From positions 434,001 through 498,000 of the forward strand of contig MCGO01000023.1 of assembly GCA_002104985.1 (NCBI GenBank): DNA of 64,000 nt. Reading direction: 5' to 3'. The first letter of the stretch is position 1; each line of letters opens with the position of its first letter. Under the pieces are notes generated by a model that was not told the origin of the DNA, ran no database searches, and saw only the letters and a program-made list of their open reading frames with translations. Shown here piece after piece: positions 44,901-55,637 of this stretch. The position numbers and the translations under genes are program-made. This DNA is from Rhizoclosmatium globosum. Its lineage: Eukaryota; Chytridiomycota; Chytridiomycetes; Chytridiales; Chytriomycetaceae.

Positions 44901-45085
44901 TTCCCTGACACCTTTTCAAGCATCTTTTCGCGTTTGGCTGAACGCTGGTGCGCGCGTTCTTCGGCTGTGATCCAGAGACTGCTTTTTCGGGAGACTCCGT
45001 TGGCGTCTTTTCCGCCGGATTGGGTGTTTGTTGAGTCGGTTTGGGAGGGTTCATCTGGGACGGGTGGGATTGGACGGTTGGGCAT
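41922..45085 (-). CDS. RGS-domain protein with repeated KLxKFFG motifs
   Basis: RGS domains accelerate GTP hydrolysis by G-alpha subunits. Seen: start MPNRPIPPVPDEPSQ at 45085 and a conserved N-terminal region (AYMDEVTLGLWFL). The RGS fold is at about 44370-43990, with SLKSLLSNTIALSHLQQF, the ENLLLHLDIEAL helix, IYNMYFSTGAPIPVIIS, and FLLPRFMKSQLFTKL. The long C-terminal half carries four spaced basic repeats: KEKKLNKFFGQR, RRKKIEKLLSIF, RKKRIDKLSKVFGQR and KEKRIAKLKKFFKIS. Introns and several one-base slips interrupt the frame (e.g. near 43670, 43020 and 42205). Disordered Ser-rich tail to 41922. Inference: a negative regulator of the GPCR pathways represented elsewhere in the window. Confidence 0.72.
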
Positions 45086-45398
45086 CTTTGTTGCTGAAGA
45101 GTAGTTGCTGCAGTTATCGCGTGTGGTTTCGCCGTGTTGTAGGTCGCTGCAGTGGGAACTAAGGTGGGATGACTATTCAGTGTCAATCGTGGAATTTTTG
45201 GAAAGGGCTCCCCCACAATAAGATTAACGAATTTGCAAGGACAGAATCGAATATGAAACAAAGAAAATAGCAGGAATAGTGACGCGAAATCACGATTATA
45301 TTAAGATAATGTCCAATATCCTTGAATCAATAAAGAAATAAAAATGCGAAAGTGTTCAGGGCCCTCGAAAAGCAAACACAAACAAAATAAGCACGCGA

Positions 45399-46382
45399 TT
45401 ACTTCTCCTTGTGGAACATCTTGGAAAAGCAGCAACGACAGGAGCCTCGCAGCTGGGGCATTTCGACTTCTGGGAAAGGAGCCAAACAGCAACGGCACTT
45501 CTTGGCCTTGATTGGACATGGCTCGCAACATTCCTCGCACTCCTTTGTCTTTGGAGCGCTGGCTTCTTGGTCATTTTGAGGAAAGTGTTGGAGTAAAGCT
45601 GGACCAAGAAGAACATACACAAAGCAATCAAGAAGAAGTTGATGACGGCTTGGATAAAGTTTCCGTAGTTCCAAGTGGCAGCACGGTCAGCAGCAGCTTC
45701 CTATTAATTAATTTGTTATGAGGGGTGTTGGTGGCTGATCTGAAACACACCTTAACAGTCGCATATGGATGATCAGAACCAGTTCGGCAGATTGTCGAGT
45801 TACCACCACAGTGCATAACCAAGAACAAGTTCTCCAAGTTCTTTTGGCCAATCAGACCAATGATTGGAGTGATCAAGTCGTTCTACACCCACACAACATG
45901 GATCAATATCTGAAACCCACAACCCCCGAGATAAAGTAACTCACCACAAAGGAAGTAACAATGGCAGTGAATGCAGCACCCATAACCACACCGATAGCAA
46001 GATCCTACATCACATCACACATTAGAACTGATTCAACCTTGTGACCACCAATAATGACTCACGACAACTGAACCTCTGTTGATAAAGGCGGCAAAGGCCT
46101 CACCAACACCCATGGTCGCTGAGGCAGTCTTCTTGAGGCCCTGGGACACGTTCGAGGTGACGTTGTCGGTCATTCGCTTGAACTTGTTCTTTTTGACTGA
46201 GTGGATGCTGGCAACGCTGGAGCCTGCAACGGTGCTTTCATTGTCCTGGTGAAGGGGACTGGTTTCGTGTTCGGCTGGGCTGTGAAGGTTGGTGGGAGGC
46301 GGTTCTCGAGGGACTGCATTTTGCGTTGAACTAATTATGGGCTTGATTGCCCTTTTTTTTCTTTTTGATGAAAGACACACAT
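45399..46382 (-). CDS. MscL-like mechanosensitive channel, copy 1
   Basis: Seen: a disordered cytosolic N-terminus, then MGVGEAFAAFINRGSVV, DLAIGVVMGAAFTAIVTSFV (TM1 with the Gly/Ala pattern of MscL) and NDLITPIIGLIGQKNLENLF. A periplasmic-type loop with two Cys follows, then NYGNFIQAVINFFLIAFCMF (TM2). The C-tail has clustered CxxC motifs (CEECCEPCPIKAKKCRCC), recoverable after one slip near 45560. Five exons with introns of about 50-60 bp. MscL is a bacterial tension-gated pore; fungal members are known but sparse. Start at 46382 requires a slip in an A run. Tandem paralogue at 46536-47745. Confidence 0.8.
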
Positions 46383-46535
46383 CCGAAACTTGATGAATTT
46401 TTAGATTGTTTAGTAAGTTTTAGTAACTGGTTTCCAGTTCACTTTGATATATATGCTGGAAGTTTCTGTTAGTCAAAATCAAACTGCTGAAAATGCCAAG
46501 ACGTTGTTTATTTGAAAACTTCATATTCAAAACCT

Positions 46536-47745
46536 CTACACAAGCTTATTTCCAGATGGACTCTTGTGAAACATCTTTCCAAACACACCAGCAGGACCAG
46601 CTGGAACATCCGGCTTGATCTCGTCCTCAGGTTTCGGCACTTCAACAGGGAACTCTGCTTTACACCATTTACAAATCACTGCCTTGATGGGACACGCTTC
46701 CGCACAGTGAACACAGTCTTTGGTTTTCTTTGGTGGATCGGCTTTCTTGGCGACTTTGAGGAACGTGTTGGAGTAGAGTTGGACAATAAGAACATTATAA
46801 GTGAGATTCTAGTAGGTTGAGAGACGAGTTTGGAAAGAGGTTAGTTTGGAGTCGAGTAGGTTTAGTAAGGTTTCGTCTTACAAGATAAAGTCTGATGAGA
46901 GTTGTGATTAGACATTATATCATGGTGAAAATACTCAACTGATTACAGCTTGAAGGAAGTTTCCGTAGTTCCAAGTAGCAGCGCCGTCTGAAGAGGCATC
47001 CTGTGATTACGTTTCAAAATATTGCGATAAGTTTCCAAAGTCTCGACTACATGAGACTTACCTTATAGTTCCGTAAGGATGGTTACCACCCGTGGAACAA
47101 CCTGTTCATACGATATGCGAGTGAGCATGAGCAACACTTTTCTAGAACACACCAACCTCGTACTGATGTCGCGTTACAATGAATAACCAAAAACAAGTTC
47201 TCCAAGTTCTTTTGACCTATCAGACCGATAATTGGAGTAATCAAATCGTTGCTGTTCAATGGATGATAAGCGAAAGGGGGCTTGAAAGAATTTTCGATGA
47301 AGGAGAACGAACGCTTACACAAAGGACGTGACGATAGCCGTAAATGCAGCACCCATTACCACACCTTCATTCCATCAGATGATTAGATAAACGAACGATA
47401 TGCTTGTTGTATCTTACCGACGGCGAGGTCCTGAGAGAATGGGAATCAACACCCAAACCTCAACCACCAAAAAAACAGACTTACCACAACAGATCCACGG
47501 TTAATAAACGCAATAAATGCCTCTCCAACGCCCATAGTGGCGCTGACACCCTTTTCAAGCCCGGTGTGATGTTCGACCCAACGTTCTATTTACGGAAAGG
47601 AGTTTAAATTAGCACACGACTTGATTTGGGGCGGCAAATGCTTAACTGAGGCCATCTTCTTGAGTCTGTTTGTTGGACCGCCTGTCCTTTCTCCATTGGG
47701 AGTGGGAGAGGGAGTGGAACGGGCTGTGCCAGAAGTCGAAGACAT
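46536..47745 (-). CDS. MscL-like mechanosensitive channel, copy 2
   Basis: Seen: start MSSTSGTARSTPSPTP, then GLKKGVSATMGVGEAFIAFI, NRGSVV, the TM1 exon, and NDLITPIIGLIGQKNLENLF with an extracellular Cys as in copy 1. WNYGNFLQA begins TM2. The rest of TM2 lies after an intron or break and appears shorter than in copy 1 (NVLIVQLYSNTFLKVAKK). The tail CVHCAEACPIKAVICKWC has the same four-Cys pattern, suggesting a zinc-binding knuckle. Stop at 46536-46538. It is tandem with copy 1, and 154 bp separate them. Function: osmotic-release channel by family; the Cys tail is a fungal addition. Confidence 0.75.
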
Positions 47746-48045
47746 GAAGAGCTTTTTTTGGAATAATTTAAATTGGAATTCTTGTGTGTGAAGGACGAGA
47801 CATCTCAAGGGGAACAAGAAGTGGACGGGGTGATGAGGTAATTGCAGTCGGAAAACGTTTTTTTATCGTTATCCAGTCGATATCCCACAGCCGATTAAAA
47901 AGCAAGATTTCCCCAGTTTTCAATTGATAACGGGAGAAACCCTCGTTTGGTGCTTTGAAAAAAGGGGCAGCAAAGCAACTCGGAAAAATCCCTCCTCAAG
48001 ACTCTCCCTGAATCATCGTTACTGATAAGCACGCAAGAAAAAAGA

Positions 48046-50875
48046 ATGATGAGCACGAGCAAAGGAGACATTGCCAAAGATTCGCAGATTCTTTTATTTG
48101 AGGTACGTTCGTTGTTCCTTGAAAGAGATAAGGCTAAAAGCAATTGTACCTACTTGTGGTAGATTGCGTGGGAGGTTGCCAACAAGGTGGGCGGTATCTA
48201 CACAGTGATCAAGACAAAGGTGCCCGTGACAGTTGGCGAGTACGGCGATCGCTACTGTTTAATTGGACCGCTTTCGTACAAGGTGACACTACTTGCTTTG
48301 TTACTTTGTTACTAAATAACCGAGTGTGTTATCAGACAGCCCACCTCGAAGTCGATCCAATTCCAGACGACAAGATTGACGATGCCGCCCTTGCCTCCAC
48401 TTTGGCTACTCTGAGACAGCGTGGAATTCGGTATTTGTATGGGCGATGGCTGACTGACGGGAACCCAAAGGTGCTTCTGTTTGATGTTGGGTCTGCGTAC
48501 CACCGCATGAACGAGGTGTGTATTGTTGGTTGTGGTGCAGCGTGGCGGGAGTAGCTTCTAATCTAATTGCGTGGTTGGGTTGGGTAGTGGAAGGCCGATT
48601 TGTGGATGGTTGCTGGAATTCCGTCGCCACCCGATGACCACGAGACAAACGAGGCTATTGTCTTTGGTTACCTTGTTGCCTGGTTCCTCGGCGAGATTAA
48701 GCATGTCCATGATTCATTGGTAAGCTACACCTGATTACTATCACTCCTGACAACTGTGACTCACACATTCGGTCCCAGGCCCCGTCAGAGTCCCACAAAC
48801 CACACATTATCGCTCATTTCCACGAATGGCTGGTCGGAGTTGCTCTCGTGCTTCTCCGAAAGCGAAACTTTGATATCGCTACCGTTTTCACCACCCACGC
48901 CACCCTGCTCGGTCGTTACCTTTGTGCGGGAGACGTGGATTTCTACAACAACTTGAAATACTTTGATGTCGATGCGGAGGCTGGAAAGAGAGGAATTTAT
49001 CATAGATACTGTATTGAGCGGGCTGCCACGCACTGTGCGGATGTGTTTACTACTGTTTCACATATCACGCTTTTGAGGCTGAGTGGCTTTGAAGAGGAAA
49101 CCAGGTTAGTATTATTTGTTGCAGAGTGAGGTGGATGATTAGTTCGGGTCGAGGAGAGTCCAAGATAAGCGAATGAGTTGAATACTCGAGCAGAGCGATG
49201 CGATTTCTGGATATAAAGCCGGAAATACAAGAAAAGATAGCGCGGAGAGGCTTGGACTTTGTAAAGCTCATCAGCTGACCCTCAATTCAAATCTAGATGG
49301 TGTTCTGCCCAACGGTCTTAACGTTGTCAAGTTCTCCGCTTTGCACGAATTCCAAAACTTGCACGCCAAGAGCAAAGAGAAGATCACCGAGTTTGTGCGT
49401 GGTCACTTTTATGGTCACTTGGACTTTGATTGGACAACACTCTCTACTTCTTTACCGCTGGTCGTTACGAGTACCGTAATAAGGGTGTTGATATGTTTAT
49501 CGAATCTTTGGCTCGTACGTATACACTTTTGAGTGCTTTTCCTTATCATGGCGAGTGTGGCTGACTCTGCATTTAAAGGCTGAATGCCCGCCTGAAGGCT
49601 CAAAACTCGAAAACTACCGTTGTTGCTTTCATCATCATGCCAGCAAAGACCCACAGTTACACTGTTGAAGCGCTCAAAGGCCAGGCTGTGATGAAGCAGC
49701 TCCGTGACACTATCCAAGAAGTCCAAAACAACATTGGAAAGCGTCTCTTTGAGCAAGCTGCAAAGGGAAAACTCCCTTCAAACGCCCAATCCGTCATCCT
49801 CGACGAAGACCTCGTCAACCTCAAACGTCGTGTTTTTGCACTCAAAAAGGACAGCTTGCCACCAATTGTCACTCACAACCTTGTTGACGATGCAACCGAC
49901 CCTATCTTGAACCAAATTCGTAACGTCCGTCTCTTCAACGACGAAAGCGACCGTGTCAAGATTGTCTTCCACCCAGAATTCCTGAACTCAAACAACCCTG
50001 TCCTCGGTATGGACTACGAAGAGTTTGTCCGTGGATGCCATATGGGTGTGTTCCCAAGTTACTACGAGCCATGGGGATACACCCCTGGTGAATGTACTGT
50101 CATGGGTGTTCCATCCATCACAACCAACCTCTCCGGGTTTGGTTGCTTCATGGAAGAAATGATTTCCATCCCAAGCGACTACGGTATCTACATTGTCGAC
50201 CGTCGCATGAAAAGCGTCGAAGAGAGTTGCGACCAACTTGCCGGCTACATGGACGAATTCTGCAGCAAATCCCGACGCCAAAGAATCAACCAACGTAACC
50301 GCACAGAACGTCTCTCCGACCTCCTCGACTGGAAACGTATGGGTCTCGACTACGTGAAAGCACGTTGGGTCGCACTTCGCCGAAAATTCCCAGAATTCGC
50401 AGCGGCTTTGCAGCGACAGCAGGAACTGGAGGAGGATGCAAACTCCGAAGACGATGAAGTCGCTGCCCGTCTTCAGGGCGTTACTATCCCTGAAGGTGAG
50501 CTTGGACACGGCTATGAAAGCGATGGGAACTTGATGATTCAAACTGGTGGGGACTTGAGTAACTTGAAATACAACGCAAAGGTCCCCCGCCCTGCGTCTG
50601 TTCCTGGAAGTCCGAAGCTCTTCAAGAGTTATGCGGGTGGTGATGACGAGGATGAAGAAGGGAGACGGGCGTCTATAAGCTCGAACCCTGCTGGTTTGTT
50701 TTACGATGCGGGACCAGATGGGTATGATGAGGAGTACTTGCAGAGTGGAGCTGTGCATGGTAAAGTTGATGTTACTAGTGTGATGGATTCGTTGAAGGCT
50801 ATGGGGTTGAAGGGCACTGCGGCGGATTACGTTGCACCACAAGAGAACCAGAAGGTTTCTGCTGGTGAGCCTTGA
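48046..50875 (+). CDS. GSY1: Glycogen synthase (GT3, fungal/animal type)
   Basis: Transfers glucose from UDP-glucose to growing glycogen chains in the cytosol. Seen: start [12 protein letters not shown], then exon 2 [17 protein letters not shown] (UDP-glucose loop). Further motifs: [86 protein letters not shown] and [13 protein letters not shown] with its catalytic Glu region. An Arg-rich patch near codons for [20 protein letters not shown] matches the glucose-6-phosphate allosteric site. The Ser-rich C-terminus is the usual phosphoregulated tail. Introns include 48103-48162 and 49105-49296. Three one-base losses at about 49069, 49090 and 49430 break otherwise perfectly conserved sequence, so they are probably consensus errors. 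Confidence 0.95.
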
Positions 50876-51035
50876 GTAGTATAATGTGTCCTGCTTGTTG
50901 TTGGTGTTTTTTTTTCTCTCACTCTGCTCTGCTTTATTTCGATTTTTCTTGATTCTCACAGTAAGGCCAAAAGTAAATATAAATTTTGTATTTTATTCCT
51001 GATCCCAAAAATTGTCAGTATTTTTTTTTTTTGAT

Positions 51036-54000
51036 ATGCCAACCTCAAACGCACGTCAGTATGATACGATCGTGATTCCAACCGCGAGCACACTTCAACT
51101 CAGTCATTCAGTCAACTCTGTCGTTGTGTCAGCCTCAAAGCCACCTGTAACTCAGTGGCGGTCTGCGATTATTAAGCCATTGTATACCCAACCGAAATCG
51201 CGCGAAAAACCGCCGACCTTACATATCTCGAAAACGGATATAAAACCGTATGGTCTGTCGGAGGGGAAGATTGTCAGATTGGATATTCCAAACAATAACA
51301 GTGATGGAGAAGCTGTTGAACGAGTCAACCCAAAGCTGTCTCGACGCGTCAGCGAGACTGCAAAAGCACGAGTAGTTATTCCTGGAGTTTCTGTAAGTTT
51401 GCTTCGGCTGAAGGAAAGGGTATCGTGTCATATTGAATCCAATGGATTTTGTTACAGGCGGCTCCACCATCCCCAAAGATCGCCGCCTCAGAACCAAGTT
51501 TAAAACATGTATCTGATCAGCTTTCACAAAGCCCTTCGTTGAAGCGTCTCACGGCAACACTTCATAAATCATACCCAGTGTCAGCACCAACTTCTCCCAT
51601 GCGACAAAACGAGGAAAGGCCTTTAAAGAGAAGTGATAATGGAGATGAGTCGATAAACGATAGTCCGGGATTGGTTCCGATTGATTTGGATACTCCTACG
51701 TTGGACGCGATATTGGTTCCTGAAGCCTTGGATTCTAAAAAAGGAACCTCTAGGCCGAGTACGTCACGAACACGACGGACTATTACTTCTGCGAAAGCGA
51801 GGAGGGTTGAACGCGTTCCATTGATAAAGGCACGAGTAATCTCTGAAATTCCAAAGGTGTGCCTTGCAGTTTCGCCCATGCCCTGTATAACGTCCTTTTC
51901 AAAAAACAGAATGAAGCTGTTCTTGGCGTATTAGAGTCTCTAAAAGCGCAGTCGCAGCAATCAAAGTCGTTTCCTGATCCTCGACCTAAATCCGCGAAAA
52001 CGAAAAGCTTAAACGGGCTCAGTCTGAATCAACAACATCATATCGTGGAGTGTAATAAGAAGGATGTGGCTGTGACTGACCGTGATATATTGAATCAAAA
52101 GTTGATTTTCACGCATTCGTTCTTGGCGCCGGATGCGCAGGAGGTGCTGGATGAATCCGATGGTTTTGAAGTACCGCGAAAGAGTATCAAGGAGATTTTG
52201 GAAGGTGTACTGGTAACGCCAAAGAGAGTTTTAAGGTCAGCTCGACCAATTCGTTCGGAAGATGTAGTTAGGGGCGAGCAAACAGGCGAACCTACCCTAT
52301 AAGTCAGATTAATATTCGTGGAGATGTGATTGCGATCCTTCTTTCGAAAACGATGATTCTGCAGAAACTCAACTTGATGGCATTGCATCGAAATGTCTCC
52401 AGAAATAAGTAGACAGACTTTTGAATCCTCATTAGTTCTGGATGATACTTCAAAACTCATTGTTTCTATGGAAAAGACTGAAGACGTTGACTTCTCGTCC
52501 AACAATTTCGACGTCGATAGTTTGAAAAGCGATGATATGCAAACGCCTGTCATAAACCAAGTTGCAAGCCTACAGCAAGAAGCAGAACCTGTTGACACTT
52601 TTGTGGCTTCAGCCGTGACGATAATGTTTCTGACACAAATATTACGTATCAGCATGATCGAATTCGAGTACCGAACATTCAAAAGAGGAGAATGTTTCCA
52701 GTATCAGCCATGTCGCGCTTCAAATAGCTGAACATCAACGACGAATGCATTTACACATCTCAAACCCTAAACGACCACCCATCCATTTCAATCCTCCCCA
52801 TCCAAACCAAGATCTTCCTGAGTTCCCCATCAAAGACGAAACTCTTCTTCGGTGTGGTAGCTCACGGCCTAGGTCAGTCTATCTTCGTGATTTAGAGCAC
52901 CGTTATCAGAAAACACTCGATTCTCCTGCACGAAAACCTCAAACTGCACAGTTTACGAATGCTACTGGCATGCTTCCTATTATATCGTTGGACGAACGAA
53001 TGAGAGCTCCAAATCCCTCCCTTGTTCCCAGAAACGAAGTTAAAAGACCCATGACGGCTCCAGAAAGCCGACAAAAGAAACAATGTAATAGGCTGAACGA
53101 TGAAAACAGTTTTATGAGTAGTGTGAGACCGCGGATGTTACAGAGCGGACAGTTTCCACGATATAGCAACAGGACTCCTCTCAATACGCCCAGCATTAAT
53201 ATAGTCTCCTTGGATTCAGAACAAGCTGACTCTTTAACTCCATTGCCCCCAACATCAAATCCAAGTGCGTTGCTTGTTCGTTCCGACGGGTGGGACGTGG
53301 AAACTCTTGAGGCTGAAGAAATTTCCGTTAACGAGGCGGTTACAACTCTCGACAGATATCAAAACGCTAGAAAGAATACCGGACACGGTTTTTATTCTGA
53401 TTCAGAGGATGGTGTCCTTCAATCAGTCCGAGTGTTTCCCAACAATCGAAGAAGTGCTGGAAATCCACACTTGCATCAACAACACCGCGATGAACTGCAT
53501 CTTTCAGCCCCGACTCAGACCAAGACACACCGCTGCACGAATATCTTGATTCAATGGTTTCTATTCATTTGATGAAAATTGGTTCCAAAACAACCCCTCT
53601 ATCCATACCAACTGTGAAAACGACCAAACAAGCAACAATTACACCTAAAAAGTTTCTGTTTCGAGTTCTCCGCCACCCATTAAGAAACTTAAAACGAAAA
53701 CTCCTCGGCCATCAGCAAGAATCAGTGAGAGAAAATCAATAGTGCGTGATGTGAAGGAGGACTTGGAAACAGAGACCCTACTCCACCTCAATCGGATACA
53801 GAAAGCTTAGATTTGCGATTCAATAAGGCCGAAAGGGAGTCGAGGAATCTTTCCGAGGCGGAAATTCCGTATTGGATAGACATCTTTCTTACAGCAAGTA
53901 TCCTGCTTGAAAAGCATGTCATTATGATTCAAAGAACTTGGCGACGGTATCAAAATGAAAATCGCCATGTTCATTTCCTGGACGCTGTGGTTTATCTCCA

Positions 54001-55572
54001 GAGGTCAGAATTCTTAAGTGTAACCTTGATATAAACGTTTAATATAGAATGGTCCGAGTTCGACGTACCTCACACTTCTATAAGAAATTTCGCAGTATGA
54101 CCAAGCAAAAACGCAGCCTAGGAACAACAGTCAAACGATTCGAAGAGATTGATTCTGCCTCAGAGATATCAGGAACGGGAGAATGTCGACGAAAATCTTC
54201 AAACGCATTTGCAGGAATCGTTCAGGCGAATGCAAAATATCTTGACATGCAACGTAGAGTGCAAGAAAGAGCTGACAGGATTATGATGCAGATAGAAGCA
54301 GGGGACCTAGCTTCTCAACGACAGTCTACCGTCAGGCAATCTGTAGCACAGTCTGTATTTGATGAAGATGACGAAGAAACTGATAAGCGGTCACTTAATC
54401 CACTCCGTTATCGCATTCGAGATCGAGCCCAAGTCAAACTTCGGACCGAAAATGTTACTGCTAATGCGCTGGAAAGCTCTACGGCTGAGTTGTGGTCGCA
54501 GTATCTTCGGGTAAAAGATATTGTTGAAGCAAAGTATCCACAAGTAAAGCAGTCACTTGTCGCCTTCTCCGAAAGTGAACTGAGAAGTAAAATTCGCAAG
54601 TTAATTGGGCTTGCACGAATTCGTACATCGGAACCTCCGTCAACTGCACCAGTGATATCAACGTCAAAATCTATTGAACCAACCAGAACACAGCGAGTAT
54701 CAATTATCACTCCTCCCAGTCCTTTGCAAACTTCGCCAACATCCACTGCTTCTCCATTATGTCAAAGTACCACTCCGCCACAAACATTTGAATTCCAACT
54801 TGAATCCCAGTTGGAATATCCAATCTCAGAATGCCAATCGGAAATCGAAGCTTGCATTTTATTAGAGCCCGACAGTATAATATCCAACAATGCAATCACC
54901 GCGCGAAAGTCTCAGACGCAGCCTTTTCGCTTTGTAAAGCCGCGTTCACGGACTTCGACAGTATCGCCATTACCCATGAGAATTTTAGAAGGAACAGTCT
55001 CGGATAACGCAGAACTGCCTATTTCATTGGTTCTCAGACAGTCATCTCCATCTGCAGCGGATCAAGAAGATAATCCTCCACTCCTTCGAAAAAGTATAAT
55101 GAGAAACAGCAGGTCAAGCGCAACTCGCAGAACGTCAGTCACAGTCGGTCCAAGTTGTATTCAAGCTCAAGATTTTGAACTATTGGAGGAAACGTTTATG
55201 ACGTCCAAGCCGAGCTCGCTCACTCAAAGATATGGCCGGAAATCTATAGCAGCAGTTCCTGAGGATGATGCCACCTACACTTTTCCAAACTCTAGTTCGA
55301 AACGAATATCCCGCGTTTCATCGACTTCAGAACGACGAGAGTCCAAGAGTGAACGTAAAAGTATAACAAGCGCTGCTAACTCGCTGACGGAAAAGCGACT
55401 GTTGAAGAAACTATCAAAAATTCAAACATTAGTAAACAAAAAGGTTGCTCTTCGCGAAGATCGCGTATTGAAGGCGTTATCGGAGCTTGATAAGAGTATA
55501 ACGGTACAAAGTATAATCCAACTTGTCAAGAGAAGCGACGACGAACTTCAGTTGATAAGAGTGAAGGGATAG
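51036..55572 (+). CDS. Large disordered protein with IQ-like motifs
   Basis: Seen: start MPTSNARQYDTIVIPT. Mostly Ser/Thr/Pro/Arg-rich sequence over about 1,400 codons in several exons (introns 51393-51457 and about 51856-51907 are clear), with frame changes near 52300, 52700 and 53560. Around 53920-54110 a helical segment, HVIMIQRTWRRYQNENRHVH, continues after an intron as MVRVRRTSHFYKKFRS, resembling paired IQ/calmodulin-binding helices. The C-terminus (55330-55570) is a basic coiled region, EKRLLKKLSKIQTLVNKKVA. Motifs such as RPMTAP and RPSTSRT recur. No enzyme domain. Inference: a scaffold, possibly cytoskeletal. A truncated duplicate of its last about 240 bp lies at 58719-58954. Confidence 0.5.
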
Positions 55573-55637
55573 ATATTCAATAAATTTCATCCCGGCAATC
55601 GTTGAAAATCTCTCAACCAAAGAGTGAAGCGTGAATC

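Noticed and set aside
49988..50959. Long minus-strand frame (323 codons) opposite glycogen synthase
   Set aside because: The plus strand encodes unmistakable glycogen synthase; the antisense frame has no family signature.
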